A DNA stretch of 64,000 nt from Methylobacterium sp. Leaf465 (GTDB lineage: Bacteria > Pseudomonadota > Alphaproteobacteria > Rhizobiales > Beijerinckiaceae). The notes beneath the pieces are model-generated. The model saw only the letters and a program-made list of their open reading frames with translations. It was not told where the DNA came from and ran no database searches. Shown in pieces: positions 62,177 to 64,000 of the stretch. The position numbers and the translations under genes were made by a program. The first letter of the stretch is position 1. Each line of letters opens with the position of its first letter. The DNA lies in NCBI RefSeq assembly GCF_001424705.1, contig NZ_LMRA01000004.1, positions 62,001 through 126,000 of the forward strand, written 5' to 3'.

Positions 62177-63196
62177 TCAATAGACGAAGGGCGATGCCAT
62201 CACGACCCGGGTCGGCGCCCGGACCGCACCGAAGCGCGGCTCGACGTCGATCGGCGGCGGCCCCGGCTCGAAGCCGTCGGACGCGGCGACCCGGACGCGG
62301 AGCGCCCGATCGGCTCTGCGGACACCCTGGCGGAGGGCTCGGGCATCGGCCTCGCGGCGGACCACATCGACCTTGGCATCGATGTCGCGCCGCGCGCGGC
62401 GCGACAGGCCGCGCGCCTCGCGGAAGTCGACGACGGTGAAGCCGCCGGCACGGGCCCGCGTGACGACGGCCGCACTCGCCTCGGTGGCGACGACGTCGCC
62501 GGCGCGCACGGTCATGTCCTGGAGAATCGAGAGCGGCGCGGCCACGCCCTGCTCGGGCTGACAGCTGCACTGCTCCACCCGTTTCGTCCGATAGAGGTTG
62601 GCCACGGCGAGGCTGCGGTAGGGCTGTCCGTCGAGACCGACGGCGCGGTCGAATTCGGTCTCCCCCGCCCCCAGGGTGAAGAGACGCGTCGGCGTGTTCG
62701 GGCAGGCCGCCGCGCAGGCGGCCTCGTGAACCGGCAGGTCGGACCGGGCCCCGAGGCGTCCGAGGGGGAAGACGTAGCCGTCGCAGGATCGCACGCAGAC
62801 GGTGCGGGACCCCAATACGGTGCGCGCGGCGGCCGGCACAGCCGCCACCTGGTTTCTCGCGGCCGGACCTCGGGGATGCCGGATCCGGATCGGTCGGGCC
62901 GCGGTCGCCTCGACGAGGGGGCGCGGCGTTTGGCGCATCGGCCGCACGGCGCTCACCCGCCGGGCGTCGGGAAGCGAGACGTAATGCCCGGGCCGGCGCG
63001 CGGGAATCGATGCCGCCGGCGGGGGGGCCGGCTCACGGAACAGCGTCTCGAGGAAATTGAAGAGGCCCCCCCGCTCCGAGGCCCTGACCATGGTCGTCCC
63101 CGCCGTGACCCCACCGAGACCCAGAAGAAGGCCGGCCAGTGCCGTCCCTATCATCTGCTGTCGCGTACCGGCCGGTGCGAGACGCTGCCACTTCAT
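62177..63196 (-). CDS. DUF2865 family protein
   Basis: 339 residues. The N-terminus holds a membrane or signal segment, MIGTALAGLLLGLGGVTAGT (about 15-34). A Pro/Arg-rich part follows to about 125. The DUF2865 core begins with TVCVRSCDGYVFPLGRLG and includes HEAACAAACPNTPTRLFTLG, then EFDRAVGLDGQPYRSLAVAN and EQCSCQPEQG; these seven or so Cys probably form disulfides in the periplasm. The C-terminal 100 residues are Arg-rich. The family is confined to Rhizobiales and has no known role. Confidence 0.85.
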   Translation of the reverse strand: MKWQRLAPAGTRQQMIGTALAGLLLGLGGVTAGTTMVRASERGGLFNFLETLFREPAPPPAASIPARRPGHYVSLPDARRVSAVRPMRQTPRPLVEATAARPIRIRHPRGPAARNQVAAVPAAARTVLGSRTVCVRSCDGYVFPLGRLGARSDLPVHEAACAAACPNTPTRLFTLGAGETEFDRAVGLDGQPYRSLAVANLYRTKRVEQCSCQPEQGVAAPLSILQDMTVRAGDVVATEASAAVVTRARAGGFTVVDFREARGLSRRARRDIDAKVDVVRREADARALRQGVRRADRALRVRVAASDGFEPGPPPIDVEPRFGAVRAPTRVVMASPFVY

Positions 63197-63973
63197 ACCC
63201 GCCGGCTCCGCTTCCGTCGCTGAGATCGTTTTGGCCGCCTCTCACGGGGCACGGCTTCATCAGGTACACATCATCGCGGACCCGGCGCAACGGCGGCAAA
63301 CAACCGAGACGGGCGCGCGTGACGACGGAGCGGCGGCATCCTGGCTGGTTTCGACGGCCGGCAGGGCGGTGCAGTTTCAACGACGCACAGCCATGCCGTC
63401 GAAACATATTGCTCGATGTTCCTCAGTCGCGTGATCGATGGCGTCGTGCCCGATCGCCCTGTTGGCAATGAAACCACGGTGAAGGACCGACCGCCGATCG
63501 CAATCCCGGTGTCGCGGGAAGGCTACGGCCATGCGGTCTTTCATCGAAACTTCGACATCGGCTCACGGCAATCGGACGGAACCGGCGACATCCGGGTCGC
63601 GCGGACGACCAGAACGAGCAATTCGCCCAAACAGCTAAGACTGCTCTTCCTTCGAAGCTAACCTTTGATGGAAACCCGGACTACAGATTTCTCCGGATCA
63701 TCACGGGGATTTTATCTACGGTTTCATTCGGATTTAAGGCTTTCCGGCTTCACTCGGTGTGCACCGGGGAGGGTGCCGGCAGCGGTTCCCACGCTGTCGT
63801 CGAAACGCCCCACAGGGGATGTCGAGCGCTCCGGATCGTCGAGTCGACAGCACAGTTCCCTCGAGGAATCGCACCGCGCTTCCTCACCGGTGGTCGGGCC
63901 CGTCCCACGGGCACCACGGAGGGCGCAGAGGTGTCCGCACGGCAGTGGAACGCATCGCAGCCGAGGATTGCCC
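63197..63973. other. Intergenic region, no supported gene
   Basis: About 780 bases. Frames on both strands, such as one of 81 codons from 63416, have lower G/C at third positions and lack ribosome sites. An A/T-richer part at 63640-63745 probably contains a promoter reading right. No strong terminator or repeat was found. Confidence 0.5.
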
Positions 63974-64000
63974 ATGACGTTCTTCAACACCCGCACCGCG
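63974..64000 (+). CDS. Start of a gene running off the right edge
   Basis: ATG at 63974 opens a frame to the window end: MTFFNTRTA. GAGG lies about eight bases upstream. Short starts of this kind (a few residues before a first membrane helix) are frequent in chemotaxis receptors, but nine codons cannot support an assignment. Confidence 0.4.

Noticed and set aside
63416..63661. 81-codon plus-strand frame near the right end
   Set aside because: Only about 69 percent G/C at third positions, well below the neighbours, and no ribosome site.

Overview
The window is very GC-rich DNA with strong G/C preference at third codon positions. It looks chromosomal and alphaproteobacterial, most probably Methylobacterium/Methylorubrum or a close relative. 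The inference rests on several genes together: a methylsuccinyl-CoA dehydrogenase (ethylmalonyl-CoA pathway) with propionyl-CoA carboxylase beta, phasins, an ATP12 assembly factor, a Kdo hydroxylase, an NdvA-type glucan exporter, DUF2865 and DUF1499 proteins, the pal-cpoB-tilS-ftsH-glmM block, and CtrA-like boxes (TTAA-N7-TTAAC). I saw no rRNA, tRNA, CRISPR array, insertion sequence, integrase or phage genes.

Layout. 0-10 kb: 5'-truncated view of a chemotaxis-type sensor (minus), an AI-2E-family permease with an extra C-terminal domain, a HisN-type phosphatase, a TetR repressor divergent from a GST gene with twin operators between them, a lysophospholipase-like hydrolase, an Hsp20 gene preceded by a ROSE-like RNA thermometer, a Kdo hydroxylase and small proteins. 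10-15 kb: hemC, then an accessory patch with a GSCFA protein and a WcbI-like protein divergently arranged, a decayed receiver-domain gene, and an Hpt protein. 15-21.5 kb: envelope and housekeeping block pal-cpoB-tilS-ftsH-glmM. tilS has no ATG/GTG/TTG upstream of its ATP-binding loop. 22-25.4 kb: three tandem outer-membrane beta-barrel genes and a small secreted protein.

25.4-36.6 kb: HNH nuclease, large MscS/DUF3772 channel, CAP lipoprotein, motA-motB stator genes, NdvA-type exporter, transglutaminase-like protein, YihY/BrkB protein and an EamA transporter. 36.8-38.8 kb: mcd and a 60-residue conserved small protein. 39-41.7 kb: two divergent paralogous GT4 glycosyltransferases sharing a four-cysteine signature. 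41.8-46 kb: two phasin-type genes, a Do-family protease and rarA. 46-53.5 kb: M32 carboxypeptidase, short Hsp70, RluC-family pseudouridine synthase, HAD phosphatase, ATP12. 53.5-64 kb: pccB, metallophosphoesterase, class III aminotransferase, a cysteine-cluster protein overlapping a HAD phosphatase, a MarR regulator divergent from a DUF1499 protein, an MBL-fold hydrolase, DUF2865, and the first codons of a gene running off the right edge.

Together the genes describe a motile, envelope-complex alphaproteobacterium that assimilates C1/C2 carbon through the ethylmalonyl-CoA cycle (mcd, pccB) and handles polyhydroxyalkanoate granules (phasins). The less ordinary signals are regulatory: the ROSE-like element, paired TetR operators, a palindrome on the phasin promoter that fits PhaR recognition, and CtrA-like boxes before envelope and phosphorelay genes. 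All functions are inferred from recognisable motifs; no database search was run.
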